Shown here: one piece after another, positions 10,910 to 22,167 of the stretch
How positions within the stretch are numbered: the stretch's first letter is position 1
Layout of the letters: every line of letters starts with the position of its first letter
Source of the DNA: Impatiens glandulifera
Lineage: Eukaryota > Streptophyta > Magnoliopsida > Ericales > Balsaminaceae
Length of the DNA: 64,000 bases
Assembly (NCBI RefSeq): GCF_907164915.1
Contig: NC_061868.1
Coordinates: 25,539,819 to 25,603,818 of the forward strand
Direction of reading: 5' to 3'
Translations under genes and position numbers: made by a program
The notes under the pieces: model-generated
The model's input: the letters and a program-made list of their open reading frames with translations, nothing else
Databases searched by the model: none
Told to the model about the DNA's origin: nothing

Positions 10910-13770
10910 ATTAGTGTCTCCCTTCATCCGGTTTGTTTATCAATTCGTTGAAGAAGCTACGCACAAAACCGACGGCTGGTTGTCCAGGAACGTTGTACTT
11001 AGAACTCCTTGTCGATTGTACAAGAATATCAAACTCGACATTTCTTTCTCTTTGAAAGGCATTATCGGCAGAACTTCCACCACCTCTACGGATTCTTCGG
11101 TCTGACCGGGCACTATGAGGGACAGCTCGAAGCGGTATTTCCTCGATCGGTTAGGACATTGTTCTTGGTCTACGAGTTAAAGGTTGATCATCCTCTTCAT
11201 CTTCTTCACAGGTCGGATTTTCAGTGCCTGGAGTAGGATTTCCAGCCAGTGTTGCAATTTCCGGTCGCGCATTTATTACTTCAGACTATTGAGCTCTTTT
11301 TCGTTTAGCCGCTCTAGTCTTCTTGGCAATCGGAGGAGACTCATCTTGTTCTTTATTAATTTCCTCCTTAATTATTCTAGTCACTTCCTCATTGGCTAGC
11401 TTAGTTGCCTTAGCCTTGGCATCCTCTTCTTCTTGGAACCGTCGGGTAGCCTCTTCATGCATCCTTAATTTTCCCGCGTTGGTAGTGCCTTAATTATATA
11501 CTAGCTCATAGAGCTTTAATGACATAGTTTGACCAAAGATAAAGTCTGAGAGACTACCTCCTATACTTGCACCAATTTAATATCGTGGGATTGAGATGAT
11601 GAAACACGTTCTTTGAGAACTTCAGTTACCTGGGCCTCCATGGATGCCTGCCATTGGGCCATAGATTTTTGAATCATTTCCTCAATGAGCATCTTTAGAC
11701 GTTCTTCAGAGATTGGAAGCGGTGAACCGACAGACTGGTGTTGCACTGGAGGTGCCCCATGAGAATTGGCGTGAAGAGATATTTCGGTTCCGGCCGGTCT
11801 ATCAACACTAGTTTCTCTTGACTTATATCGGTCAGAAGACTTACCCAAGGTAGAGTTGGCCGGTTTAGTGAGAGATGGGTTGGATTTTGCCTTGTCTTTT
11901 TCTTCATCATTTTTTGACCTTTTGGAAGGAGAGTTCGGTTGACCAGAAGATTGCTTTTCTTCTGACTCAGCTTGGCGTTCTTCCCTGGTTTTGATTCCAT
12001 CAAACATTTCTTGTTCTACCGATGGGGTCCATGCCGGTTTGGAAGATTGACCGACTTCAAAGCAAGACTTAGGTTGTGTTTCATCTCGGTGAATATGCTC
12101 TCCTTCAACCAGTCTTTCTTCATCTTTCTAAACAATTGCAATAAGATCCTCCATGGCAGTTTTGAGCAATGTAAGAACAATATCATCCATAGTGGCATCC
12201 CCATTTAAATTTAAATTTTCCTCCCTCTTTGCAATGATCGGTGATAATGTTCTCCGCTTAGCATTCGCTTCGGCAATGTGATATTTGGTTAGAGCTTCAT
12301 GAACAGAGGTAGTTCTTGCTAAACCGAGAGCCACCTCTTCTAAAGACAAGAGCGTCGACCATTTCTCTTCCTCCGGTACCTCAGGGAGTACATCTTTGAA
12401 AATTATTTCAATTCTTGCATTCGCCCATGCATAGAATATGTTGGAGGTCTTCAAAGCCTTTTCATAAACCTCTTTGAGTATACCGGTCACAATATTTTCC
12501 GCCTCTTTCTCGTTTCTTTGGAGGCCTAGTGATTCATTAGGGTCTTCAATAATAGCATCGATTTTCTTCTCACGAGGACTTGGAATGGCCCCGGTTTCAG
12601 TCTAGGCCATTTCCTGATCTTCATTAGAGAGATTAGGAACATTGATCTCTGGATTACCGGTGTTAGATTTAGTCAGCTCCCTAATCTCGATTTTTTCTTG
12701 ATCAATGTCAGTCAGTCGATCTTCTTCAGTTTTAGAACATTTCCGATCGGTTTCAGCAATCCGACCGGTTGCACCATCATCACTTGTCTGATCGATTTCA
12801 GCCATTCGATCGACCCTAGCAATAATATTGTTGATAATATCTGATATTATCGGTTGAGCTTCAAAAACTGCAAGCGCAACCGGTAGTACTGCAGTATCCT
12901 TAAGATCAGTAATAGGAGAAGAGATAGATATATATATTTAACTCAGGGTGGGCGGTTTGTTCAGGGAGAGAAGTCCCCTTTTTTTTAGAACGACTAAAAA
13001 CGCTAAGAGTAGACTCGGCATGAGCCTGAAGGTTGATCTGTGTGGGTGTGCGGTTTTCTAGAGTGGGAATCATGGGACCGGATTCAGTTTCTTCACTATC
13101 AGTTTCTTCAACAACTGGTGTCTCAAGCACCTGTTCTTTACCCTTTATAGCTTTAACTTGGACACTTTGCCCTTTGATTCTTTAATCTTGGGTTCTTTAC
13201 CCTTAGATTGTTTGCCCTTTATAGCTCTAGCACATTATTTCTCAATATTGCTCGTATAAAATTTTGTTGTTGGAGAGAAGAATACCTAAACTGGTGGGGA
13301 TATTAAGATGGACCAGAATTTTGCCGATCTACATGGCGTAACCTAAGCATCGGTTGGTCTTGGGAGATACCATTTCACACCGAATTTCGAATAATACACT
13401 CCCCTAGTTAATCCGGTTGCCTGACAAAATACCGTCCATCATATCGAATTTCGACCGAGTAATACTGTCAAAATTTCCTCCTCTGGCCTGAATCGTCTTT
13501 GACACGATATCGCAAAGAATCCAGTATTCGAAACCCATAGAGTTCTTTTTTCCATTGAACTGTACTAGTTCACCGGTATTAGAGAGGATCATTTGAATGT
13601 TGAGAATTGAAGATTCAGATAGTTCGGTGGAGAAGTCACGCCCCTCCGTCGGAAGTTGAAGAGCTTCAGCAAACACTTGTTCAGATATCTCAAACTTTAC
13701 TCCGTTCACCTCAGCATGAATAACCTTCTTCTTTATCTTTGCGGTTTTGAAGATATTGATCAGGTAATGG
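10910..13770 (-). pseudogene. aORF pseudogene of element B (long form)
   Basis: On the minus strand the family core appears first: VNGVKFEISEQVFAEALQLP near 13709-13650, then IQARGGNFDSITRSKFDMM near 13450. It is followed by frames broken by several stops and shifts. Recognisable later pieces are an acidic Thr/Glu-rich linker (13130-12906), a Glu/Asp/Thr-rich segment (12805-12602), a helical ALKTSNIFYAWANARIEI segment (12490-12128), a Ser/Lys-rich segment ending in EERLKMLIEEMIQKSMAQWQ (12007-11561), and a charged Lys/Glu/Ala helix (about 11480-11280). The N-terminal third is lost. It shows that the long form of aORF-3 has an extended, partly coiled-coil C-terminal region. Function is unknown. 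Confidence 0.6.
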
Positions 13771-13789
13771 AAAGCATTTATTCATATGC

Positions 13790-13980
13790 TTTATTTAATA
13801 TAACTGGACCTCATATAATGCTGAAGGCATTTAACTAGAGCTCATTTAATGTGGAAGGTATTTAACCGGAGCTCATTAATACAAAAGGAATTTTACCGGA
13901 GGTCATATAATGCTGAAGACATTTAATCGGAGCTCATTTAATGCGGAAGGCATTTAACCGGAGCTCATATAATGCTGAAG
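13790..13980. repeat. Minisatellite of about 40-bp units
   Basis: About six diverged copies of a unit like AATGCTGAAGGCATTTAACC plus GGAGCTCATAT. It lies between LTR-B and the truncated 5' end of the aORF pseudogene, where the aORF promoter would be expected. Confidence 0.7.
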
Positions 13981-13994
13981 TAGACTGGAAGTCT

Positions 13995-15325
13995 CGCTAG
14001 GACGAACACTTACACAACACGCCGGTTGATATTAACTTGGTTAGAAGTTAATATCGGTCTCTATTCTACGCAAACCGTCACAAACTCTTGAACCGAGTTC
14101 AAGTGTGGAAATGTTTATTTCGATTTGAAGTAACACACACACGGATTGGAAATCAATGGAAAAGTATGAGATGGAGAAGAAACACAACACAAGATTTATG
14201 GATGTTTAGAGATAAAACTCCTACGTCACCCCTTCTTCTCAAACGTTGAGAATGATATTCACTAAGAATATTCAACACACTTTACAATACGTTAAATAAC
14301 TGAAGCTTATTTACTGCTCGTTATTGACTTACAACTCTCACTTCTTACACAATATGAATGGAATTGTATAACACTCAGCACTTTCGACAGTATGTAAACA
14401 AGAACAGTTTAGGTGTTGGTCACTTTGTGTATCTGGTATGTTGTTGCTATTCTTCAACCTTCTCTTAAATAGTGAAATATGACAACGATTATATTTCTCA
14501 TTCAACGGATACCTGCATGGTAATCATTGATTCTGATTGGTCGGTTAAGAAGGTACAGCATTGCATTAAATGCGGTTGATACTTCCCAAGAAACATATCA
14601 GCCAACTGGTTTGTCTTCTTTTGATTTGATTATCTGGAGCGGTTTGACACATACCTGCTCCTTGGGGACTGATGTTGGACTTATACCAAAATAGGTATTT
14701 AATCACTTTTGGCAGTCTTCTGATTCCCAAGGTCTATCATTAGACTTGTATCAAAATGGCAATAATAGACTGTACATTGGAAAGCTTCATTTTGCATATT
14801 CCTAAAGTCTTCTGAATTGCACCAAAATGGAAACTTCTAGCCGTTCTTAGTTTAAATCTGTTTTATCACAATACCGGTTCCATATCTTGGGTCTGATCGG
14901 TTAGCCTACCGGTCATTTTATATCTTGTATAGAAGCTTAGGATTGCACCAAGTATTTTACCGGACAGATCACCGGTTGCGCTATCTTTTCAGTATCGGTC
15001 GACCGGACATACTGAGGAAGAATAATAGCCGATTTATCTACGAGTTATAGATGATATATTGACCGATCATACAGTTGAGCGGTAAAGTTGTTTTTCACTG
15101 CCAAGATGATCCTCTACTTGTTTTGTTGTAAGGATAGCTGAATAGATGGTTTGATTTAGAGAATCTCGATTTGCGTTGCCTCTGTGGTATCGGTTGACCG
15201 GACTATAGAGATAGAACCGTTTTGAGAGTATGACCGATTCCTATATCTCCTGCACAAACAGTGGATTTGGTTAGGTTCTTTAGATAGTTAATTACCTACT
15301 AATTAACTATCTATTTTTTCTAACA
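13995..15325 (-). repeat. LTR-B (5' LTR of element B)
   Basis: The right end TCTAACA at 15325 and about 100 bp next to it closely match LTR-A (GAGTATGACCGAT, CTCCTGCACAAAC, TTAACTATCTATTTT). The left end is degenerate: CGCTAGGACG corresponds to the TGTTAGGATC terminus. It contains the shared TGACGTA block (14193-14240) and the shared palindrome (14087-14103). The U3 part has ACCGGT and CGGTCGACCGG motifs. No PBS follows it. Confidence 0.7.
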
Positions 15326-17401
15326 CATTGAAGGACGCAGCGAGAACATGCTAGCTGACGCAGGTGTCTCTTAAAGTCTTTGTGCAGAAGCCATAAACAC
15401 AACATGCTACACTCAAAACAGGTCAATGATTAATAAATGTTTTAAAAAAATACCTTACGAGATTCTCTATAGTAAAATTCTTGAATTTTCATATTTTAGG
15501 ATATTTGGTTATAAGTATTTTATTCATAACAATGGGAAATATTCTATCTTCTTTTGATGTTAAGGCAGATGCTGGTATTATGTTAGGTTATTATTCAGTT
15601 AGTAAAACTTATAGAATCTATAATAAACGAACTCAAACTGTTAAAAATCTCTCCATATTGTCTTTGATAAATATGTTGAAATCAATTCTAACGAAGTCAT
15701 TGAAGTTACTAACAGGTTGGAGGCTGCTACTTTTCAATCTGATAGTGATAATGAAGTTTCGGTCAATAGGATCAACGCATTTGATCAGACAGCTTATCTG
15801 GTTGATATTCAACCAGACAACTAGACTACAAGTTAGAAAATGGATGACAGTCCGGACATCGTAGGGCCATCTGACCAGACGTATGATCCTTTATGACCAA
15901 GCTTCAAATGTAACATAAATCATCCACACGAATTAATAATAGGTAATCCTAATGCTCCTCTTAGGACCAGACACCAATTATTAGATGAATTTACAAACAT
16001 CGTATTTTTCTTTCAAATTGATCCTAAGAAAATCGATGAAGCACTTCTTGATCCAGATTAAATCAACGCCATGCAAGAGGAGTTGAATAAATTTGAAAGA
16101 AATAAAGAGTGACATCTGATTCCACGACCAAATGATCAATCGGTTATTAGAACCAGATGGGGATTTTCGAAACAAGTTAGTGAAGATGGCTTGGTTGTGA
16201 GAAACAAAGCCCGATTGGTAGTTCAAGGCTATAGGCAGGAGGAAGGAATTGACTTTGAGAAGTCATTTGCCCCTGTCGCTAGACTTGAAGCTATTCGAAT
16301 CTTCCTAGCTTTTACATCGTCTAAAAACATTAAAGTTTATCAAATGGATGTGAAAAGTTTATTTTTAAATGGAATTATAAATGAGGATGTGTATGTTGAA
16401 CAACCGCCTGACTTTCGAGATCACTCCTTGCCTAAATCATGTTTTTAAACTTTATAAAGCTTTATATGGTCTTAAGAAAGCTCCTAGAGATTAGTATGAC
16501 ACATTAACTAAATTCTTGTTTGAACATGATTTTATCATTGACACAGTAGATAAAACATTGTTTAGATTTGTTAAAGACTATCATATATTGCTTGTTCAAA
16601 TTTATGTTGATATATTATATTTGGGTCAATTAACCCCAAATTATGTGAGAAATTTTCTAAGTTGATGCAAGACAAGTTTGAGATGAGTATGATGGGAGAA
16701 CTAACATTCTTCCTTGGTCTTCAAGTTTGTCAACTTGAAGATGGAATATTCATCAATCAAGCTAAATACACTAGGGAGCTAGTGAAGAAATTCGGCATGG
16801 AGAGCTGCTCAGTTGTTTCAACTCCAATTAACTCATCCAGCAAACTTGATAAGGATGAAGATGGCCAGAGTGTCGATATCACTGCCTTTAGAGGAATAAT
16901 TGGATCTCTGCTCTATATAACTACCAACCGATTAGACATCCTATTTTGATGGAGATTATGTAGGTTGTAAGATCGATCGGAATATCACTAGTGGGACTTT
17001 CTAGTTCCTTGGTGATCGTCTGATATCTTGGTTCAGCAAGAAACAGACATTTGTCTCCACGTCTACAGCAAAGGCTTAACACCTTGTTGCAGGCAGTTGT
17101 TGCTCTCAGCTATTGTGGGTTCAACATCGGCTAAGGAATTACGACATCCAGGCAGATGAGTCTTCGATCTTCTGTGACAACATCATCGTAATTGCCATAA
17201 CGTACAACCTGGTGTTGCATTCCAGAACCAAGAATATAGACATCCGACACCATTTTCATCCGAGAGCATGGAAATCAAAAACATATTCGGCTAGAATATG
17301 TTCCAATAGATCAACAAGTGGTAGACGTCTTCACGAAGCCATTCCCCGAGACTATGTTTTCTTACTTTAGAAATGTTTTGGGTCTTTTAGACCTAAATTA
17401 A
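15326..17401 (+). pseudogene. Copia pol remnant of element C (integrase C-term, RT, RNase H)
   Basis: Many stops and frameshifts. Recognisable pieces are an integrase tail (DAGIMLGYYSVSKTYRIYNKR near 15565), RT ([20 protein letters not shown] from 16200, [18 protein letters not shown] near 16597), RT/connection (MMGELTFFLGLQ, 16690 on), and RNase H (STAKA near 17065, IAITYNLVLHSRTKNIDIRHH near 17190). About 100-200 bp around the ADxxFAV-to-SDAD segment are deleted at about 16948. The sequence is closely related to element 1 pol but clearly older. It is non-functional. Confidence 0.9.
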
Positions 17402-18034
17402 TTTAATTAAGTATGCACAAATTGAGAATGAAATTTGTTGTTAAGTTGACTGGACAGACGTATTAAGACAGATGTCTCAAATCAGACTAATCAGATTAGT
17501 CGTCTAAAGAAACCATGTATTAGACGAGTTGTGCTTAAGCAACTTGCAATTTAAGCGTATTTAGACGCCTAAACGTGAAACAGACGTATGTTAACTCGGA
17601 TATCGCCATGCGTCAGCAGACGCCTTCCAAACATATGTTTTACCAAGCTTAAATGCAAGGTATGCGGATAGCATAGACATATGTTTGTCTACATGCGTCT
17701 TCAGACGCCTCATATTAAGACGAGTGGGACAACTGTCTTACATGTTATGCATTGTCCTTGTACTTTTCCCACTTAGAGAATAAACCGTCGTATTTCGAAA
17801 TATTTGCAAGGAAATATTTATGAGAATATATAAAATCTTTTAAATATCTCCAAATATCGAATAACATGAAGATGTGTGTCTATCAATGTTAAAAATATGA
17901 CTAATATACCTGACGGTTCATTACCGCACAGTTTTAAATTAATAATAACTTTTATGATAATTTAAATGACGCCTTTTAATAATGACTTTTTGAGAAACGT
18001 TTTAATTTAATTGACGTCTTTTAATGACGACGTT
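17402..18034 (+). other. Pol-aORF spacer of element C with TATA box
   Basis: Non-coding, rich in AGACG/CGTCT motifs. TATATAAAA at 17827-17835 occupies the same position relative to pol and aORF as the TATA boxes of element 1. Confidence 0.45.
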
Positions 18035-20556
18035 TGGGAAACATGTTGGCCCATGTTGTTGTTGTTCCTCTATTCTCTGCCCCTCCATATCCATTAACCA
18101 ATGTTCTGGCCAATCAATTCAAGGTGTTGGTTGAGGGATCTACTTTAGCTTCTAGTCAAATGGCGTATGTTCTTGCTTCTGGTTAGACGTCGTCTATTCT
18201 TGCTTCTAGTCAGACGACACCTGTTAATCCTAATAATCAAACAAAGGTGTCCCCTACTGTTCAGACAACCTCCGAGGTAAACATCATTCCTAATTTGGAT
18301 GTAGAGCTCGTTATTATTGAAGTTCCCGTTCTGGAACATGTTCTTGCACCAACTGCTGAGAAAGTTGGTCAAACTGATGAGAAGAATCAGGGGTAAGACA
18401 ATATTGTATTCCTTGCCGAACTAGTGGCTGTTGAAGCAGCTGGTCATGATTTTCCTTTAGCAGAGTAGGAGGTTGTGCATGCGCCTAAAATAGTTAATAC
18501 TAAAGAAAATGTTGGTCCTGCTGCAGCTATTCTAGCAAATGTGTTTTCGAAGAACATTTATCTATTGTTATGCTTAGAGCAGCCCGAAGGGCTCTAGGCA
18601 TCTCATTTAAAGAACCTGTTCCTGATCCCAAACCTGCCTAAGTTGTTGGGAAAGGAAAAGACATAGTCGTTGAAACTCCCGAACTCTCGTCTAAAGCCTC
18701 TCAGATAATTAACCTTATCCTGGAGGATGTTGAGGCTACGATGTCTGTTAAAATCGATTTGTTCGATAAATGGGTATGCACCAGGCTACACACGAAGTTT
18801 AGTGATGTTATCAAAAGCAAGAATGTAGCAAGAGAGTAGAAGGAGCTGCTGAAAATGGAGAAGGAAGTCCTCTCTTGGACGAAGACTCAAGATGAACGAG
18901 GCTCTCAAGAGAAGAGAGCTCGTTGTGGTAAATGCTAGAGGGCGCGCTCTCCTCCCCATCTTCTTCCAAAGGGAACAAAATTTCAATCATTTGGACAAAA
19001 CATCTCAAACTTATGCGAAGGTTATTCGACGTCTTAAACGTATCATGGAATTGCACTACTCAACAGTTCTCCAATACGTCCATAGGACTAAGTCGTCTCA
19101 ATCTGATGCTCTTCGGAATAAGGCACCTCAGGCAGATCTAAACAGATATCATTTATTGAGGAGATGTCATTCACTGAAGGTGAGTCGAATCCTATCTCTA
19201 TTGTTGATCAGTTGCTTTCGGTGGTTGAAGAGAAGACGACTCTTCACGTCATCGAGCAGCAACAATTGTCTTTTGAAGAAAAAAGATTCCTTGCTCATTA
19301 CTCGGCTGATCATATGTTCATCCCTTATGAACTAACGTCTGAGCAGCACCTCCTGTCTTCTCAGAAGGAAAGGTCTGAAACTACTCCCCCCATGTCCGAA
19401 CAAGAGTAGACCTCGTCTGTTGAGGGGAACCTTCTAAGCCGTCTGAACAAGAGATGACCCCGTCTGCTGAGGGAGAACATGTATGTTCTAAGAGGGCGTC
19501 TGAAGCCGAAGCTTCTAAGTCCTCTTCTTCTTCGTTTGAGAAGACATCCAAAGGGGTCGATCAGCCCTTAGACCCCATCTCCTAGAGGGAGTCTGAAGAG
19601 AAGGTTTTTGAAAAGAGTCAGTATGCCCCTCAAATATCTAAAAAGTCCCTCCCTGATCAACCTCTCCTTTCTGAAGATATATCAGGTCTTATCAAGGAGT
19701 TATGCACCGAAATCCAAGGAGATGGAGGTGATTCTAGGGCGTTGATCAATGTACCTCGGGTATTTTCTCAAGACAAGGAACCGGAGCAATCCATACAAGT
19801 AAACCTTCATCCCGATCATATTCGCTCTATTCCAGCAGGCTCCCATATCGTTTACTCTGCTCCCTCGTCTTCTGAGGAGGTCTCTCCGGGAATTGTGGAT
19901 CTCTTTAAGATTATCTTGGAAGCTCTTGCTACGTTGTAGGAGAGCATCCATTCCATTTCCAATAGGCTGGAAAATATTGAAAAGCCATCTGCGATGAACT
20001 CCTCAGCGAATGCCAGCTTAGATTCGGCTTAAGAGAGTACCAATAAAGATCTGTTGAAGACTACGCATGGCGTAGTGATAATCCACACTTAGATAAGAAA
20101 GATGCAAAAATTTATGATCACATAGAGAAATGAAATTCATGACAAGACTAATTCTCTCAATCTTGAGTTTCATAATGAGACTAAGTCTTCGATTGAATCC
20201 TTCACTCTTCAGATAGTCAAAATTGACAAATCCCTCAAGACTGTGTAAGCGGAGTTAATCAAAGATGTTGACGCGGTCACTCGACACTTCCAGGCCAAAG
20301 AAGATGCAGCTGCCAAAGCTTCTAAAGCCAAAGCCCTTGTTGTTACTGACCCTGATAATGTTTAAAAGGGGGAGGTAGAAATCAAGAGAGTACACTTTCT
20401 CATGGCACTTTCTTCAAGAAGAAGTCAGTCCAAGGTGGTCGTGGCAATTGTCAAACATATTGAGGAGGTGGTCATGGAGGTGACCGCGGTGGTGATGGTG
20501 GAAGTCGAGGAGGAAGAGGTCGACTACAACAACTTGTACTCGGTGATCATTATTAA
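18035..20556 (+). pseudogene. aORF pseudogene of element C with Gly/Arg-rich tail
   Basis: Broken frames across about 2.5 kb give a Val/Thr/Glu-rich linker (18050-18480), a charged helical segment (about 18830-18900), a segment with EEKTTLHVIEQQQLSFEEKR (19164-19409), a coiled-coil-like region (DKSLKTV, VTRHFQAKEDAAAKASKAKA, near 20230-20340), and a C-terminal RGG-type tail. The tail runs GGGHGGDRGGDGGSRGGRGR and ends in TAA at 20554-20556. The N-terminal core domain is missing. Long Gesneriaceae hypothetical proteins that I recall end in a similar RGG tail. Such tails often bind RNA, so a nucleocapsid-like role is possible but untested. Confidence 0.55.
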
Positions 20557-20668
20557 AATGGAGGGAATCTTAAACTATCTTATATATTTTTTATTTTTAT
20601 AAATATATTGATTAATTTTTTAGCTAGTGTTCTTAACTTGACTTTTTAAACTTAGTTTTAACATCATC

Positions 20669-20682
20669 AAAAAGTGAGAAAT
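20669..20682 (+). other. Polypurine tract of element C
   Basis: AAAAAGTGAGAAAT is immediately followed by TGTTGTATTAAG, the LTR-C start. Confidence 0.7.
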
Positions 20683-20829
20683 TGTTGTATTAAGTTAAAT
20701 AAAGAAAAGAGAAAATTAATTAAAAAGAGAAATAATTAATTAATAAATTGAAGAGAATAAGTACGACATAATTTTAATGATGTGGTTTGAAAAAAACTAA
20801 GTTGTGTAAATTGTCTTTGCGTAGGTACA

Positions 20830-21275
20830 TCTCAAAAGACTTATATCTTTAGACATGGTCTGAAGAAGTGCGTGAGCAGACGACGTCTGAACTTCATCAG
20901 ACTTGTAGTCTGAAGAAGTGCACGAGCAGATAATATCTGAACTCATCAGACTTATATTCTGAAGAAGTGTGCGTGCATACAAAGTCTGAACTTCATCAGA
21001 CTTATATTCTGAAGAAGTGCGTGAGCAGACAAAGTCTGAATTTTATCAGATTTGTAGTCTGAAGAAGTGCGCAAGCAGACATAGTCTGAAGAAGTGAGTG
21101 AGAAGACGATGTTTGAACTACATCAGAAGTGTTAGTCTGAAGTAGTGCACAAGTAGACGTAGTGTGAACTATATCAGATGTGTTAGTCTAAAGTAGTGTG
21201 CGAGCAGATGTATTCTGAACTACATCAGACGTGTTAGTCTGAAGTAGTGCGCGAGCATACGTCGTTTGAGCAAAA
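20830..21275 (+). repeat. U3 array of TCAGAC...GTCTGA palindromes in LTR-C
   Basis: Roughly eight units of about 55-60 bp, each holding a dyad such as CAGACTTGTAGTCTG or CAGACGTGTTAGTCTG followed by AAGAAGTGCGNGAGCAGACG-like sequence. The array ends about 310 bp upstream of the TATA box. Confidence 0.75.
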
Positions 21276-21589
21276 GCAGACGCATTGCTTCAACAGCCCT
21301 CTGAAGAAGCGTTGGCCCTTCTACTCAGTCCATAAACAACGTCTTTTATCTGCTGTCTGTCCAGTCTACTTATCACGCTATAACCACTGAAGTGCCACGT
21401 ACTCAATATTCCTCTAGTCCATTTTGTATCTTCCCATACATCACGTTCCAGCGAATATTCTCTAGTACAATCCGATACGCCGCGATCCAACGAATATATT
21501 CTTGTGTACCTTTCCGTATATCTGGCGTACATCCAATGGATAGCTGACACGTATCAAATAAGAAGATTCAACCGTTGCTGAGTCTTCAG

Positions 21590-21597
21590 TATAAAAG
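21590..21597 (+). promoter_or_regulatory. TATA box of LTR-C
   Basis: TATAAAAG, downstream of the palindrome array and upstream of the conserved R/U5 blocks. Confidence 0.7.
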
Positions 21598-22167
21598 GTG
21601 ATCCAAGGGAAACGACGAATTAGTCTTACTCTCTCTAGACACTCTTGAATCTCGCTCTCTCTTGTTCAGTGCTCGAATTCTCTAACTTAGAAACTCAAGC
21701 ACGAATTGCTCACTTTGTGATTATTATGTAATCAATCTACTGTCCTTTCTGTGTGAAATCTCATTATTGTAAGTTGAACAGAGACTATTCTATTCAATAT
21801 AGAGTTATTTAGGAGTTCAGAAACAGGCAGTTGTTAAGTCATGTGCATCTAACCGAATTTGTGTAGTGTTCTATACTAATCAAAGCTTCTAGTGAAAAAC
21901 TTTCTGGAAAACAAAAGAAGGGGTGACGTAAGATTTTTATCTCTGAACATCCATAAAACTCCGTGTGTTATTTCCTTTCCGCTCCTTGCATTCGTTTTCC
22001 TAACGCTTCAAATCTAGTAAGCAGTTCCGCACTTGAATCCATTCAAGAGCTTGCGAAAATTTGTGAAGAATAGAAACAGATATTAATCCCTTATAGGATT
22101 AACATCGAATTGAAAGTTGTTAACTATTTTCAGAACCCCCTCTCTATAGTTGACACTGATCCTAACA

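Larger units (their letters stand above)
10635..15325 (-). mobile_element. Element B: internally deleted Copia relative keeping aORF and LTR
   Basis: On the minus strand the order is LTR-B (15325-13995), a short minisatellite, an aORF pseudogene, PPTs and then LTR-A. PBS, gag and pol are missing at the LTR-B/internal junction near 13994. LTR-B and LTR-A share conserved blocks but differ widely elsewhere, so they did not come from one recent insertion. Confidence 0.6.
15326..22167 (+). mobile_element. Element C: degenerate Copia, 3' half (pol, aORF, LTR-C)
   Basis: On the plus strand a pol remnant (from mid-integrase), a spacer with a TATA box, an aORF remnant, a PPT and the 3' LTR follow in order. 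The pol remnant begins exactly where LTR-B ends, in the integrase segment equivalent to TLKEAAR of element 1. Element B plus element 1 therefore inserted into element C, and its 5' half should lie left of the window. Confidence 0.75.
20683..22167 (+). repeat. LTR-C (3' LTR of element C)
   Basis: 1485 bp, from TGTTGTATT after the PPT to GATCCTAACA at 22167, the same terminus as LTR-A. U3 holds a palindrome array (20830-21275). The TATA box is TATAAAAG at 21590-21597. R/U5 holds an inverted repeat GTTGAACAGA/TCTATTCAAT (21773-21799), the shared TGACGTA block (21915-21959) and the palindrome CTTGAATCCATTCAAG (22032-22047). Confidence 0.82.
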
